Translations under genes and position numbers: made by a program
From: a virus
IMG/VR virus record: IMGVR_UViG_3300042314_000343
Coordinates: 39,318 to 103,317 of that record
Strand: one strand, 5' to 3'
Length of the DNA: 64,000 nt
Shown here: positions 7,334-16,400 of the stretch, in pieces
How positions within the stretch are numbered: the first letter of the stretch is position 1
Layout of the letters: each line of letters opens with the position of its first letter
Notes under the pieces: model-generated
The model's input: the letters and a program-made list of their open reading frames with translations, nothing else
What the model was told of the DNA's origin: nothing
The model's database searches: none

Positions 7334-8413
7334 ATGTTTAGAGATATATTTAGAGGTTCACTATCATCAGCTTTCCGAAAGGTAATCGGAACAGCAGGAT
7401 CTAACCCATTTAACGATGACTTTAATCGTACAGATGGTTCTATTAATCCAGCTGAAGACGGTGGAGTTTGGCAGGCTATAAGAGGAACCTTTCAGGTTTC
7501 TGGAAACAAGGCATCATCTCTAAATGACTCTAACTATCCAATCGCAGCTGTAGACTCGTTCACATCAAACGTTGACGTTGACATCAAGGGAACCACTGGT
7601 GCAGGTGCTGCACTTTGGGTAACGGATTCTGGAAACTGGTGGTCAGTGGGAGCGGTACAGACATCTGAATCATGTAACTGTACAGAATACTACAACAGCT
7701 ATACATACACATATTACTACACTTACATCTCTGGATACAACCAGGGAAACTGTGTAAGAAATAATAATGACTGCTGTGCCTCAAACTACTGCCTATACTA
7801 TAGCGGTGGAAACTGTGCAGCCTACGAATGTGTGGCATACAATACCTCAAACTGCTGTGGATTTAGCTGCTATGGCTACAATGCCTACAACTCTAGAAAC
7901 AAGACTGGTGGAAACTGTATGGGTAACTTCTGCTCTTGCTATAATGGATCTAACTGTGCTGCAACTGGATGCTCGGCCTATAACCCAATCGTATGTGGAC
8001 AGTACGCCTGCTCTGACTACACGTCTTGCAACAACTGTGCAGAGTACAACGCTGGAAACCCTAACTATGCAGAGGCATCTGCAAATGCAACTGGATACAA
8101 TGGACCATACTACAGCTGCCAGACATGCTACCCTAGCTACATCAGGGTATTCCAGTCCGCATCAAACGTGGTAACAACCATGCTAACTCAAGCAGTTAGT
8201 GCAGTGGTTCAGTCACTAAAGGTAAAGACCAACGGAAACCAGATAACTGTAAAGGCCTACTCTGATGCAAACCAGGTCACACAGATTGGTAGCGACATTG
8301 TGTACACTGCTACTGGTGCAGCGATTGCTCCTAGATTTGGAATCACAGTTGTGCCTAGCTCTTACGGACAAACCTACAACGTTGACGAAGTCACAATAAC
8401 ACCAAACTCGTAG
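7334..8413 (+). CDS. Virion protein with Cys/Tyr/Asn-rich insert
   Basis: 359 residues. Residues about 25-112 look like a concanavalin/LamG-type beta domain (D-D-F-N-R-T-D-G-S, A-A-L-W-V-T-D-S-G-N-W-W). Residues about 113-265 form a low-complexity insert with 22 cysteines. Its recurrent pieces are G-N-C, C-C, Y-N and A-Y, in patterns such as N-C-x4-C. The same beta domain then resumes (S-Y-I-R-V-F-Q, V-K-T-N-G-N-Q-I-T-V-K-A-Y). No transmembrane segment or signal peptide is seen. The gene starts 4 bp after the collagen-like fibre stop, with AGGAG 16 bases upstream, so translation is probably coupled. It may be a disulfide- or metal-stabilised surface spike; that is inference. Confidence 0.65.
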   Translation: MFRDIFRGSLSSAFRKVIGTAGSNPFNDDFNRTDGSINPAEDGGVWQAIRGTFQVSGNKASSLNDSNYPIAAVDSFTSNVDVDIKGTTGAGAALWVTDSGNWWSVGAVQTSESCNCTEYYNSYTYTYYYTYISGYNQGNCVRNNNDCCASNYCLYYSGGNCAAYECVAYNTSNCCGFSCYGYNAYNSRNKTGGNCMGNFCSCYNGSNCAATGCSAYNPIVCGQYACSDYTSCNNCAEYNAGNPNYAEASANATGYNGPYYSCQTCYPSYIRVFQSASNVVTTMLTQAVSAVVQSLKVKTNGNQITVKAYSDANQVTQIGSDIVYTATGAAIAPRFGITVVPSSYGQTYNVDEVTITPNS

Positions 8414-8417
8414 TTCG

Positions 8418-8435
8418 TGATATACTTGGTATATC
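8418..8435 (+). promoter_or_regulatory. Extended -10 promoter overlapped by an inverted repeat
   Basis: TGATATACT upstream of the ATG at 8452, with a purine-rich GAGAGAG ribosome site in the short leader. A perfect inverted repeat, GATATAC-TTG-GTATATC (8419-8435), covers the -10 hexamer and could be a regulator-binding site. Confidence 0.55.
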
Positions 8436-8451
8436 AAAAAAGAGAGAGACT

Positions 8452-9150
8452 ATGAAAATTTTTAAGGTGTTTTCCAGGCCAGGCCTGAGAGATTGGGGCA
8501 AGCCTCAGCCAGCAAAAGGCTTTGTGCCAGAGTGGTATCGCCAAAGCGAAAACACTTATGTTAGCGATAAAGATCCAAGTAAGAAGGAAAATGCAGGATT
8601 AAAAAAGTGCGTACCGCTTCTGGATGCACTTGTTTCTGGATACATGCTGACCATCCCAGTAGACATCTATGTAACTAAAGACGAAGATGGAAATCCAAGA
8701 TTTAGCTGGAATGGGCCACAACAACTTTCTGGGTTTGTAGATGAAAGATCTCCACAGCTAGGAAAGCTTATGCCAAGGCCAGCAGGCCATCACCCAAACC
8801 ACCTAGTATTCAGTGGTTTTTGGGGGTACAAAACTCCAAGAGGTTGGTCATCACTTATTGTGCATCCACTAAACAGGTTTGACCTACCATTCACTATCTC
8901 ATCTGCAATAGTAGATAGTGACGACTTCAATTCACCAGGAAATATTCCATTCTTTATAAAAGAAGGTTTTGAGGGGGTTATCCCAGCAGGAACACCATTT
9001 GCACAAATCATACCAATAAAGAGATCGTCGTGGACCCTGGTAGATGACACAACTGGCATGTCAGATGTAGAGCCTGTTCAGGCAGTGTTGGTTAGGCAAC
9101 CAGAGACACTTTATAAAAAGATATACTGGAGAAAGAAGGACTACCGCTGA
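8452..9150 (+). CDS. Uncharacterised phage protein, paralogue of 9560-10228
   Basis: 232 residues. It shares several blocks with the protein at 9560-10228: K-K-C-(V/I)-P near residue 50, K-T-P-(R/K)-G, H-P-L-N-R-x-D-L-P-F, a V-D-(S/T)-D site and P-A-G-T-P followed by I-P-x-K-R. The two genes therefore arose by duplication. I do not recognise a characterised family; similar proteins occur in tailed phages. The V-D-x-D and I-P-A-G-T-P-x-x-Q sequence order faintly recalls the beta-barrel of dUTPase/dCTP deaminase, but without a convincing active site. It starts an accessory block between fibres and glycosyltransferases. Confidence 0.6.
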   Translation: MKIFKVFSRPGLRDWGKPQPAKGFVPEWYRQSENTYVSDKDPSKKENAGLKKCVPLLDALVSGYMLTIPVDIYVTKDEDGNPRFSWNGPQQLSGFVDERSPQLGKLMPRPAGHHPNHLVFSGFWGYKTPRGWSSLIVHPLNRFDLPFTISSAIVDSDDFNSPGNIPFFIKEGFEGVIPAGTPFAQIIPIKRSSWTLVDDTTGMSDVEPVQAVLVRQPETLYKKIYWRKKDYR

Positions 9151-9563
9151 TGGCAAATCCAAAAAGAAGAAAATCAGAGAGAAAGCTTGTAGTCAACGTA
9201 CCAGGAGATGTCAAGAGAATAACCACTCTTGACCTTATAAAGATGGCAGTCCTTAAGTCACTTGATAGCAAAAAGGCCAAAAAGTCTGTAGTCTCTGAAA
9301 ATGGAATTATGCCAGACATGAGCAGAATGAACGACATCTCTACGCTAGCAATAGTTGTAGATAATGAAGTCGTAGATGTAATGAGGGCACAGCCTAGATT
9401 ATCATCAATACTTTTGGCAGAGCCAAAGTTTGTAAAGATTAACAAGGAAGATGGCGGAGTTAGAATTGGAGATAAGTATCTGGATGGAAAGTTTGTCCCT
9501 CAAGATGACAAAGTTGACATTAACCTAAATCCACAAGAGTTTAAGCTAGGAGAGACGCAGTGA
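9150..9563 (+). CDS. Uncharacterised protein between two paralogues
   Basis: 137 residues; the ATG overlaps the stop of the preceding gene (TGATG). The N-terminus is very basic (K-R-R-K-S-E-R-K). The middle has alternating Val/Asp (I-V-V-D-N-E-V-V-D-V-M), and the C-terminus is mixed-charge and probably soluble. The following gene overlaps its stop (GTGA). Tight coupling on both sides suggests it works with the paralogous pair. No family is recognised. Confidence 0.55.
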   Translation: MANPKRRKSERKLVVNVPGDVKRITTLDLIKMAVLKSLDSKKAKKSVVSENGIMPDMSRMNDISTLAIVVDNEVVDVMRAQPRLSSILLAEPKFVKINKEDGGVRIGDKYLDGKFVPQDDKVDINLNPQEFKLGETQ

Positions 9564-10228
9564 AAATAAGAGGAAAAAACATAACCTTTCATTCAGATAA
9601 AACTGAGTTTGATTTGCCAAGACCTGCTGCAGCAAGTCGTTTTATTCCAGACTGGTTTAGAACCATGCCAGGCGTGATTGACAGAGTTGAAACAGTAAAG
9701 AAGTGCATTCCAGTTTTAGACTCGCTAACTTTGGGGTACATGATTCCTCTGCCAGCAGATGTTATGTATGAGCCAGAGTCAAAGCAGATAATCTCAAATG
9801 CGAAGTTTAAACTTAACAGCGATCACGTGCCAGTGCAAACACAAAATGTAGCTTTGCCAGACCACTTTGACCCACAGCCACACAAGTGGGTTAACTCCTG
9901 GTATATCAAAACACCAAAGGGGTATAGCACTCTATTCGTTCACCCACTAAACAGGCTTGATCTGCCATTTCAGTCATTCAGTGGAGTGGTTGATACCGAC
10001 AAGCACCCCATTGTTATTAACTTTCCGTTTGTAATTCGTAAAGACTTTTCTGGTATAATACCAGCAGGGACTCCAATGATTCAGGCAATTCCATTTAAAA
10101 GAGACACTTGGGATAGCAAGGTAATTGACGAGAACGAGTCGTATTCATACGAGTTTGCAAATGCAAATCAAGATGCACCACTAGCATGGTATAAGAGGAA
10201 TATATGGAACAAGAAGACCTATCGTTAA
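9560..10228 (+). CDS. Uncharacterised phage protein, paralogue of 8452-9150
   Basis: 222 residues from a GTG start that overlaps the previous stop. The conserved blocks shared with the 8452 protein are K-K-C-I-P near residue 50, K-T-P-K-G, H-P-L-N-R-L-D-L-P-F, V-V-D-T-D and P-A-G-T-P followed by I-P-F-K-R. Differences concentrate in the loops, so both copies look intact and functionally diverged. The next gene begins inside its last 25 bases. The reaction is unknown; a jelly-roll-like enzyme or binding protein is possible. Confidence 0.6.
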   Translation: MKIRGKNITFHSDKTEFDLPRPAAASRFIPDWFRTMPGVIDRVETVKKCIPVLDSLTLGYMIPLPADVMYEPESKQIISNAKFKLNSDHVPVQTQNVALPDHFDPQPHKWVNSWYIKTPKGYSTLFVHPLNRLDLPFQSFSGVVDTDKHPIVINFPFVIRKDFSGIIPAGTPMIQAIPFKRDTWDSKVIDENESYSYEFANANQDAPLAWYKRNIWNKKTYR

Positions 10229-11646
10229 AAACGATCTACGTAGCAATCCCGTCACTATATGACGCAGAGCTGGCAAGAACAATTGCCGACGCATTTGCCA
10301 AAGCTGATCACCCAGAAAGGGTATTTGTTGGAGTAGCAATCCAGGACGACAATCAAAAGATTTTTAAGCAGCTAAAGAAGCTGTACAAGAACAACAAGAA
10401 TGTAAAGCTGTCCTTTACAAAGCTAACATCAAAGAACGTACTTGACGAGCTTGGGGTTGGTACAGGAAGAGCAAAATCACATTCCATGTACAATGACGAA
10501 GACTATGTTCTTCAGATTGACTCACACACTATGTTTGAGCAAGGATGGGATGCCATACTTGTTGATCTTCACCTAGAGGCAGTAGGAGAGATACAGAACG
10601 ATAAGATTGTTCTTACCGCATATGCTGGTCACTACTTTTTAGACAAAGACGGAGAGCGAACTGTAGAGCTTCCAGAAGGATTCTCGGCAACCCAAAAATT
10701 CTTTTATTCTCTTTACGCACAGTTTCAAAGACGGTACGGAGTAATTCCAGCAGCGTCTATGGTTGACTTCGCAACTATAACAGACGCCGACAGAAGACTT
10801 TTCCCAGCATCAAAATTTAGTGCCAACTTCGCATTTGGCAATAAAGAGTTTGCAAAAAACTTAGGACTAGACCTAAAAGCGGTGTTTTTTGAAGAAGAGG
10901 TTATCCAGTCTGTCAATCTTTTGTCATCAGGATTTAGCCTAGTATTTCCAAACATTGAAAGTGCACTTGTTCGCCACCTATACACTAAGGCAGGGTCAAA
11001 GCCAGAGCTTAGAAAGTCGTCAGCTGATTATCTAACTCAAGAGCAAGAGCGTCAGCTAAATCTAAGACAGCAGGAGAACTATCTGTCATTTTTGGCAGAC
11101 GAGTCTCTAAAGGAATACCGTGAGTCTTATGAGAGATACTCCAACATAAGCCTAGAGCTTGGAAGGCAGTCAGCATCTACTCTGCACCCATCAACCTGGA
11201 CTATTGACGCAGTAAGATACGACTTAATAGTGCAGGAATATCAGGATAGACTAAGAAGTCGTAACGTTGATGCAGCAGCTACTGAAGCTTCGGCACCAAC
11301 TTCTGGTAACGAAGATGGTTGTAACTGTAAGACTAAGCACAACGCTACTGAAAATCATGAGGGACACAGTCACGATGAGGTAGTTGTAGAAGAGCAGTCT
11401 GGTGAGCAAGGAGAGCAGGCAAAGCCTAAAGTTGCAAGGCCTTGGGACCTTCTAAATCCAAATATTGGTAGGGTAAGCGATGAAGTAAAGAAGCTTAGAA
11501 TGGACTACTGCAACGGCTGTGAGTTTTTCATCTCCCTTACACAGCAATGCACAAAGTGTGGATGCCACATGCCTTGGAAGACAGGTTTGCCACACGCATC
11601 TTGCCCAGTTGGAAAGTGGGACGCAGTTCCAGATGAAGGTAACTAA
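10204..11646 (+). CDS. GlcNAc-type glycosyltransferase with C-terminal zinc-binding tail
   Basis: 480 residues. Residues about 5-260 resemble the GlcNAc family of glycosyltransferases (related to Skp1-hydroxyproline GlcNAc-transferase, GT60). Visible motifs are Y-V-A-I-P-S-L-Y-D, G-V-A-I-Q-D-D, G-R-A-K-S and the metal-site region L-Q-I-D-S-H followed by W-D. A His/Glu-rich linker (about 355-400, including E-N-H-E-G-H-S-H-D-E) leads to a C-terminal four-plus-cysteine module, C-N-G-C ... C-T-K-C-G-C ... C-P-V-G-K-W (about 435-475), likely a zinc ribbon. It could transfer a sugar to virion proteins or host polymers; a collagen-like, Pro/Thr-rich fibre is encoded 3 kb upstream. Transferase call good; target is inference. 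Confidence 0.72.
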   Translation: MEQEDLSLKTIYVAIPSLYDAELARTIADAFAKADHPERVFVGVAIQDDNQKIFKQLKKLYKNNKNVKLSFTKLTSKNVLDELGVGTGRAKSHSMYNDEDYVLQIDSHTMFEQGWDAILVDLHLEAVGEIQNDKIVLTAYAGHYFLDKDGERTVELPEGFSATQKFFYSLYAQFQRRYGVIPAASMVDFATITDADRRLFPASKFSANFAFGNKEFAKNLGLDLKAVFFEEEVIQSVNLLSSGFSLVFPNIESALVRHLYTKAGSKPELRKSSADYLTQEQERQLNLRQQENYLSFLADESLKEYRESYERYSNISLELGRQSASTLHPSTWTIDAVRYDLIVQEYQDRLRSRNVDAAATEASAPTSGNEDGCNCKTKHNATENHEGHSHDEVVVEEQSGEQGEQAKPKVARPWDLLNPNIGRVSDEVKKLRMDYCNGCEFFISLTQQCTKCGCHMPWKTGLPHASCPVGKWDAVPDEGN

Positions 11647-12328
11647 TTTACTTGGAGATGCTACAAAGCTAAAGGTTGACTCAAATAGTGTTGACCTTGT
11701 AATAACTCACCCACCATATATTGGCATAGATGTAGAGCGTTATGGAGGAGATCCAGCTAGTCAGATTAACTTTTCACAAAACGAAAAGAACGTCTTAAAG
11801 CTTTTCAAGAAAGCCTTTTTAGAAGTTGAACGGGTATTACGTCCAGGGGGAAACTTAATCTTGGCTAACAACCCAAAAGGTGGTTTTGACGCAAAGCTTA
11901 TGGTCCAAATTATTAAGACAACCAACCTACAGTTTTCATCCTACTACGCACAACACTCAGACGAGCCACATAAGAATATAACCGTTTGGCAGCACTACAC
12001 TAAGGGAATTCAAAAAGGATTCTCTAGCTTTATTGGAACCAAGCGTTACGGATCAACAAAGATAGAGTGCGATATCAATAACGAAAAAGACCCAGTAGAC
12101 ATGCAGCTGGCAAAAGAAGGTTTTCACATATTTGATGCCATGCACAAAGATGTACCAACAAAGTTTATAAATATGTTTTCTGAGGATGGTCACGTAGTCT
12201 TGGATCCGTTTGGTGGTTCTGGGATTGTTGCCGTAACAGCTGCCCAACTAGGCAGGGTAGGGATTACTAATGATATATCAACCAAGCAGTTTGAAGCTGC
12301 ACAAAGAAGAATGGAGCTAAGTCTATGA
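11633..12328 (+). CDS. DNA methyltransferase, N4-cytosine/N6-adenine class
   Basis: 231 residues from the ATG at 11633, which overlaps the previous gene by 14 bp. An in-frame ATG at 11519 would add a translated copy of the zinc-ribbon DNA in another frame and is rejected. Motif IV is T-H-P-P-Y (about residue 24), followed by V-L-R-P-G-G-N-L (about 68). The SAM-binding motif D-P-F-G-G-S-G is near residue 189, so the motif order is that of beta-class amino-methyltransferases. Motif IV has His in place of the more usual Ser, Asp or Asn before P-P-Y. No restriction enzyme is nearby, so it is an orphan, perhaps protecting phage DNA from host restriction or marking it for packaging. Confidence 0.82.
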   Translation: MKVTNLLGDATKLKVDSNSVDLVITHPPYIGIDVERYGGDPASQINFSQNEKNVLKLFKKAFLEVERVLRPGGNLILANNPKGGFDAKLMVQIIKTTNLQFSSYYAQHSDEPHKNITVWQHYTKGIQKGFSSFIGTKRYGSTKIECDINNEKDPVDMQLAKEGFHIFDAMHKDVPTKFINMFSEDGHVVLDPFGGSGIVAVTAAQLGRVGITNDISTKQFEAAQRRMELSL

Positions 12329-13386
12329 AAGTAGCCGTATATACAATAGCACTAAATGAGCGTCAATTTGTACAAAAGTGGTACGACAGTGCCAAGGACG
12401 CAGACTACCTTCTCATAGCCGACACAGGCTCCTCTGACGGCACAAAAGAGCTTGCAGAGTCTTTAGGTATACACGTTATTGATGTATCCGTAAAACCGTG
12501 GAGATTTGATGATGCAAGGAATGCATCGCTAGCAGCATTGCCATCAGACATTGATTACTGCATAGCTTTAGATATGGACGAAGAGCTACAGCCAGGATGG
12601 AAAGAGTCTCTAGAAAAGGCATACGAGTCTGGTTGGAGTAGGCCAAGATACAACTACACCTGGTCTTGGAACCAGGACGGTACTCCAGGACTACAGTATG
12701 GTGGAGACAAGATTCACACTAGAAAGAATTACCGCTGGAAGTTTCCTGTGCACGAAGTCCTGACGGTTTATGGACAGGAAGAGACTCAGGGTTGGATAGA
12801 TCTAGAGATTCACCATCACCCAGACAGCTCTAAGCCTAGAAGCCAATACTTGCCATTGCTAAAAATGTCGGTACAAGAAGATCCTTACAACGATAGAAAC
12901 GCTCACTACTATGCCAGAGAGCTATACTTTTATTCAATGTTCTCCCAAGCAGCAGATGAGTTTAGAAGACACCTTGCTCTACCTGGTGCAACCTGGAAGC
13001 CAGAGAGGGCAGCCTCAATGAGATACCTTGCTAAGTGCGAGCCATTAAATGCTGAGCACTGGCTAAAGCTTGCGATAAATGAAGCACCAGATAGAAGAGA
13101 AGCATACGTAGAGTTGGCAACCCTCTACTACAAAGACAAGAAGTGGGAGCTTTGCAAACAGGCTGCAGAGTCCGCTATTCTCATAACAGAGAAGCCTTTA
13201 GAGTATCTAGTAGAAGGATTTGCTTGGGGTTCAACGCCATATGAGCTTGCTGCCTATGCTGCCTATAACCTGGGGGAATTCCAGAGGGCGTACGACTTAT
13301 CAGAGATGGCATATAAAACTAATCCAAATGACGAAAGGCTCAAGAAAGAGCTAGACGCATACGCACTAAAACTAACAGCAATCTAA
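12325..13386 (+). CDS. Family 2 glycosyltransferase with C-terminal TPR-like repeats
   Basis: 353 residues. The GT2 fold is shown by the N-terminal V-A-V-Y-T-I-A-L-N-E, A-D-T-G-S-S-D-G-T near residue 35 and the metal-binding A-L-D-M-D-E-E near 85. Helical repeats with TPR-like pattern (Y-V-E-L-A-T-L-Y-Y and A-A-Y-A-A-Y-N-L-G-E-F-Q-R-A-Y) occupy about 240-345. The start overlaps the methyltransferase stop (ATGA). Its family includes lipopolysaccharide and protein glycosyltransferases. With the GlcNAc-type enzyme upstream it makes a two-enzyme modification cassette inside the virion gene block. Confidence 0.8.
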   Translation: MKVAVYTIALNERQFVQKWYDSAKDADYLLIADTGSSDGTKELAESLGIHVIDVSVKPWRFDDARNASLAALPSDIDYCIALDMDEELQPGWKESLEKAYESGWSRPRYNYTWSWNQDGTPGLQYGGDKIHTRKNYRWKFPVHEVLTVYGQEETQGWIDLEIHHHPDSSKPRSQYLPLLKMSVQEDPYNDRNAHYYARELYFYSMFSQAADEFRRHLALPGATWKPERAASMRYLAKCEPLNAEHWLKLAINEAPDRREAYVELATLYYKDKKWELCKQAAESAILITEKPLEYLVEGFAWGSTPYELAAYAAYNLGEFQRAYDLSEMAYKTNPNDERLKKELDAYALKLTAI

Positions 13387-13396
13387 ACACTCTGTG

Positions 13397-13405
13397 TGGT
13401 AAACT
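13397..13405 (+). promoter_or_regulatory. Possible extended -10 promoter before the large tail protein
   Basis: TGGTAAACT, a weaker match than the other sites, followed immediately by a strong AGGAGG ribosome site (13408-13413) and the ATG at 13420. Confidence 0.4.
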
Positions 13406-13419
13406 ATAGGAGGTGAACA

Positions 13420-16400
13420 ATGTCTAGACCTTCTAATTTATACGCCGAGAAAATATTCTCCGAGCACCCAGTCGCTATGTGGGCTTTAGACGAGCAGGCT
13501 GATTATGTATCAATTATAGATGAAGACTTCAGGCTACTATCTGACTCGTCTAATTGGACGATAACTAATGGCACAATGGAAGATACCGTTTCTGGGCCAC
13601 TACAATCACCTTTCCCAGATAGCCATACATGTTTGTCTACAACAGATCACGAAGATGACAGTATCACAATCCTTAGCGACTTTGTCCCCAACATCTTTTC
13701 TGTTTCTGGAGGAATATTAAGCTTTGACGACCTAAACAAAGATCTTGGCACATTGTGCATCGGAATGTACGTATACTCACAGTCTGAAAATACTACGGGG
13801 TATGAGATAGGCTACTCCTATTTTGACTCAGTTTCTGCAGAAAGCGTAGAGGTAACCAAAAGCTTTGATATTGAAACTTATGGCAAATGGCTGCACATAT
13901 CTGCAACATTTCCAATCTTAGATCAAGATGTTTCATTCAAGCTATTGTTTAGGTCAAAGTTCAAGCAGTCTATAGTGACACCAACCCCACATACCGTTCT
14001 TTACAATGGCCTTACTTTGGGGCAGTGGTCAGAAGAATTTTGTTCAACATCCTTGGGCTCAGATGTAATTGACATCCCAGAAGAAATAGGTTTTTTGCCA
14101 GAAGGGTACAAGGCAATAGAGGCAAGGTCCTATTCTAGAGAAGACATCCCAGGATATTACCTAGTTAGCGGATCCTCTATCTATGCCAAGAATTCTGGTA
14201 TTCCGTTAGTGTATGGTGCTGAAAACTCAACTGTTATTTACGAAAATCTGAATGAGACAGAGGCTCCATCACTTATAGTCCCAGGACTTGGGTTCCTTAA
14301 TGGTAATGGCAGATACCAGACAATGACTGCAGAGATGTGGCTCAACATAAACTCCTCAACATTTGAGCTAAAAAGAATTTTCGGACCAGTGTTTTCAACA
14401 GATGGCCTTTATGTAGACGGTGCATTCTTAGGGCTAAAGATTGGAAACAGCTATAGTTCTCACTACGTTGGTGAGTGGGCAAGACCAATGCTAGTGCATA
14501 TCAGATATTCAGAATCCGCAGCCAGCCTGCTGATAAATGGAGAGGAAGTTATAAACCTAGTTTTTGACCAGTCAACCATAAACTTTCCAGACCCAGAGGT
14601 AGAAGGCGTAAGCACCGACTGGCTTGGCTTTTATGCTCATGAGCACATCTCACCAATCCTTGTAGACTGCGTTGCAATATATGGATACAAAGTTCCACCA
14701 GTTGTCGCAAAAAGAAGATTTGTTTACGGTCAGGGCGTAGAGTTTCCAGAGAATATCAACAACGCCTATAGCGGAACAACTACATTCTTTGACTATTCAT
14801 TCTCTAAGTATTCAAATAACTACTCTTATCCAGGAGCTGGCTCTTGGACACAGGGGGTATACAACAACCTTGATCTACAGAAGAATTACCTTGCAACAAA
14901 GAGCTACGAAAAGCCACAGCTAATTTTTGACACTTTCGGAAGAGATATTTATCAAGAATGGAAGCAGGATAGTCTAGAGGTAACGCAGGAAACCTCGCCA
15001 TTCTTTTCCCTAAAACCAAACAGCAATTGGAATGGACTGAACGGATACATATACTTTGACAAGTATCAGATGATTGATGAGCCAGTAGCAGCTTTTTATG
15101 GTATTTTTAAAGTTTCGCAACTTACTAGCTCAGAGCAAGTCCTATTTAGAATAGACGACAAGCTCCAGGATAGGTACTTTGAGATAGTTCTTGTTAATAA
15201 TATAATTAAGTATAACTTTAAGGATAGCAACGCCAGCATCGAAACCCTGTACCAAACTGAAAGTGTTATTCCTGGAGAGCAGTTCACTATAGGAATTTCT
15301 GTAAAAGATTTTGTTAGCTATTTCGAAGGTAACATGAGGCCATTCTTTGGAAATCCTAGCCAGCTTTCGATGAGCGTGGGGGGCAGATCAGAGCTATCCT
15401 CAACATTTTCTGGAAAGATATACTCCATATCTATCCTTAATGCCCAGAGCCTTCTGACCGTTCCATATATGTTTTCTGCTCGTGGAATACCAGTCGACTA
15501 CGAGTACGGCTTTGACGAATACGACTCCTTTGTACTCTATGATGCTGGAGACGAATACTTTGGAAATGATGGTTCATATTGGCAGCACATTCTTGACGGT
15601 GGTACCCCAACATCATTTATCACCGCCAGAGCACTTGGACATACTGGAACTTATACGCTAAGAGCCAAAGAGGTTTTTGACAACTTTGATCTGTGCGTAT
15701 CTACAAGCTCTACCTGGGAAGACTATCTTCCCCTTAGCTATTTTGCAAGGTACGTCACTAACGAAAAAGGCAAGAGCTACTACGACCTTGACTTTATTCA
15801 GTTCAACATAGACTATCCTGCACCAAATAAATTTTCTAAGATAGACACTCAGGGCGGTCAGTGGACTTACGGCGACCTATATGAAGAATACTCGTTGCCA
15901 ACAAAGAAGACATACGAAGTTTTGTCAAACCAGCTATTCACTGGGTACGACAACTATGCCGATCTAGCACAGAGGTCATCATTTGAGTATGTATACGATA
16001 CCGCAGAAGCAATGGTAAAAACATACGTAATGTTTTCCTACACCTCATCACTTAAAGGAACCCTGTCTGGAAAATACTCAAACACTGTTAGTCTGCCAAA
16101 GAGTGGTATTGTCGTGCCAGGCGATGACTGGCTGACCACCAGGTACGAGGTTGTAGACAACTCTATCATCTATCCACCAGCTGGGGTAAACGTTAATCAG
16201 ATAGTTATGACAACTCAGGTAGAGATTGTTAATCCAGACACAGAGACATACCCAATAGCAATTAGATCTATTCAGTATTCTCCACAGTCTTTAGAGAAAT
16301 CTTCCCCAACTGCAATTGGTACAAGATTTGGAATTGATGTTGCTCCATACACACAGAATGGCTTTTACGTAGATTATGCTGCAAACAATCCGTTTAGCGT

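Noticed and set aside
11519-11632. Upstream extension of the DNA methyltransferase
   Set aside because: The extra 38 residues are an out-of-frame reading of the glycosyltransferase zinc ribbon. The ATG at 11633 gives the normal start of the methyltransferase fold.
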